A DNA stretch of 7,459 bases from Candidatus Poseidoniaceae archaeon (GTDB taxonomy: Archaea > Thermoplasmatota > Poseidoniia > Poseidoniales > Poseidoniaceae). Below are positions 6,526 through 7,459 of the stretch, piece by piece. The stretch is taken from contig JAKURJ010000079.1 in the NCBI GenBank assembly GCA_022452125.1, positions 1-7,459 of the forward strand, in the 5' to 3' direction. A program made the translations under genes and the position numbers. The stretch's first letter is position 1, and every line of letters begins with the position of its first letter. The notes beneath the pieces are model-generated. The model was given only the letters and a program-made list of their open reading frames with translations, searched no databases and was not told where the DNA came from.

Positions 6526-6624
6526 GCGTGTTAGAACGCGTTAAATGGATTGCCAAAATGTCTATTTTTGCCAAATTAACACATTGTTAACGCATTGTTA
6601 ACGCGTTAGTCGAAGCGTTAATCG
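6526..6624. repeat. Cluster of GCGTTA/TAACGC palindromes and tandem repeats in the divergent intergenic region
   Basis: Five copies of GCGTTA or its complement lie in 83 bp: 6538-6543, 6588-6593, 6599-6604, 6603-6608 and 6615-6620. Perfect palindromes are AACGCGTT (6535-6542) and TAACGCGTTA (6599-6608). TTAACA and TGTTAA form an inverted repeat around CAT (6576-6590). ATTGTTAACGC occurs twice in tandem (6583-6593 and 6594-6604), an 11-bp period close to one helical turn. TTGCCAAA is repeated at 6550-6557 and 6568-6575. The cluster lies between the two divergent promoters, just upstream of the likely HMG-CoA reductase TATA box, so an operator or activator array is the simplest reading. Confidence 0.6.
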
Positions 6625-6626
6625 TC

Positions 6627-6635
6627 GGTTTATTC
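6627..6635 (+). promoter_or_regulatory. Probable TATA box of the HMG-CoA reductase gene
   Basis: GGTTTATTC is the best TATA-like element upstream of the ATG at 6676. It would put the transcription start near 6656-6660, giving a short leader that contains GGAG at 6663-6666. It is a weaker match than the box of the divergent gene. Confidence 0.4.
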
Positions 6636-6675
6636 ATCAAGTAGACCCTATTGCCATCAAGTGGAGACAAGCCGT

Positions 6676-7459
6676 ATGCCAGTAGACGATAGCAGGCTTT
6701 CTGGGTTCTACAAACTATCAGTAGAAGATAGAAGGACCAAGGTTGCACAATTGTCGGGACTTTCTCCTGAAGAGATTGATGCTTTGGCCAGCCATGGCGA
6801 GTTGAGCGAGGTAGCAGCAGATCGAATGATTGAGAATGTCATTGGAACTATGTCACTGCCAGTAGGAGTTGCAACCAACTTCGTAATAGACGGTAAATCG
6901 TACCTAATCCCATTCTGCGTAGAAGAATCAAGCGTTGTCGCAGCAGCTAGCAATATGGCCAAAAGATGCCTGTCTAATGGTGGTTTCAAAACCAATAATG
7001 ACGACCCAGTGATGATTGCTCAAATCCAGGTTTTGGATTTGCCCAATGTTGAGGACGCTGCTGAAGCAGTCTTAACCGCAAAGTATGAACTGATGGCCAT
7101 GTGTAATTCCCTGCCTTCGACCATGATTAAGTTAGGAGGAGGGTGCAAAGACATAATCACCAGAAGCATTGATTCGATGTCCGGAAGGATGCTAATTGTC
7201 CATCTGCTAGTTGATACCAGAGATGCCATGGGAGCTAATGCGGTCAATACAATGGCAGAACTCGTTAGTGGTAAAATCGAAGAAATCACTGGCGGAAGAG
7301 TTCATTTGAGGATTCTATCTAATCTAGCAACACATAGATTGGCAAAAGTGGAGGCAACGTGCACTCCTGAGGAACTATCTGAAGATGGCACCAGAGAGAA
7401 CCGTAGCAAGATAATTTCAGGCATACTAGAAGCGCAGCACTTCGCTATCGCCGACCCAT
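6676..7459 (+). CDS. mvaA: Class II hydroxymethylglutaryl-CoA reductase, 3'-truncated by window edge
   Basis: These are the first 261 residues of HMG-CoA reductase, which reduces HMG-CoA to mevalonate for isoprenoid (archaeal lipid) synthesis. The class II type is clear from SGFYKLSVEDRR at the start, ADRMIENVIGTMSLPVGVATNF (about 53-74), NGKDY-type DGKSYLIPF and VEESSVVAAAS containing the catalytic Glu. VHLLVDTRDAMGANAVNT and LRILSNLATHRLA follow further on. The usual VEEPS reads VEESS here. The protein is cut just after AIADP, where the family continues into the catalytic Lys motif, so that Lys and the later Asp and His lie outside the window. The ATG has GGAG at 6663-6666 with 9 nt spacing; an in-frame GTG at 6661 overlaps that site and is less likely. 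Class II enzymes are known in Thermoplasmatales and Archaeoglobales and were proposed to come from bacteria. Confidence 0.93.
   Translation, partial: MPVDDSRLSGFYKLSVEDRRTKVAQLSGLSPEEIDALASHGELSEVAADRMIENVIGTMSLPVGVATNFVIDGKSYLIPFCVEESSVVAAASNMAKRCLSNGGFKTNNDDPVMIAQIQVLDLPNVEDAAEAVLTAKYELMAMCNSLPSTMIKLGGGCKDIITRSIDSMSGRMLIVHLLVDTRDAMGANAVNTMAELVSGKIEEITGGRVHLRILSNLATHRLAKVEATCTPEELSEDGTRENRSKIISGILEAQHFAIADP

Noticed and set aside
6583..6604. Tandem 11-bp repeat as a CRISPR or mobile-element end
   Set aside because: There are only two adjacent copies with no spacers, and no transposase or cas gene is nearby.
6526..6624. Replication origin as the primary reading of the repeat cluster
   Set aside because: It lies 5.6 kb from orc1/cdc6 between divergent promoters, lacks a long AT-rich unwinding stretch and does not show recognisable ORB elements; a regulatory array is simpler. 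Kept only as an alternative.

Overview
The window looks like a piece of an archaeal chromosome, most likely from the Thermoplasmatota and plausibly a marine Poseidoniales-type lineage. The evidence is the gene content: an Orc1/Cdc6 replication initiator, ribosomal protein S6e, the gamma subunit of initiation factor aIF2, a DUF357 protein and a class II HMG-CoA reductase. Promoters are of the TATA type, several starts appear leaderless or use GGAGG-type ribosome binding sites, and coding density is very high. The lineage is inferred; no rRNA is present to confirm it.

Layout. Positions 1-3578 are read on the plus strand. First comes the 3' part of orc1/cdc6 (cut by the window edge). Next is an information-processing operon: rps6e, aif2g and a PIN-domain (Fcf1/COG1412-like) protein, with gaps of 31-40 and about 5 nt. 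A separately promoted small winged-helix regulator follows. It converges on, and overlaps by 4 bp, a minus-strand operon (3575-6468, transcribed right to left). That operon encodes a 524-residue AAA+/winged-helix protein with eroded Walker motifs, a 342-residue beta-propeller-like protein with a helical tail, and a 97-residue DUF357 protein, all tightly spaced or overlapping. A 207-bp divergent intergenic region (6469-6675) full of GCGTTA/TAACGC palindromes and direct repeats separates it from a plus-strand class II HMG-CoA reductase gene that runs off the right edge.

How the genes fit together. The S6e/aIF2gamma/PIN set belongs to translation initiation and probably RNA processing. HMG-CoA reductase makes mevalonate for archaeal isoprenoid lipids. 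The minus-strand trio is the least explained part: its three translationally coupled genes suggest one complex or pathway in which a possibly non-hydrolysing AAA+ protein and a propeller scaffold work with DUF357. It is the best candidate here for an undescribed system. The same 10-bp TATA box (TCATATACTC) lies exactly 19 nt before the ATG of both the small regulator and the AAA+ gene, which supports leaderless transcription of both. There is no rRNA, tRNA, CRISPR array or mobile element, and no gene-free stretch longer than 207 bp.
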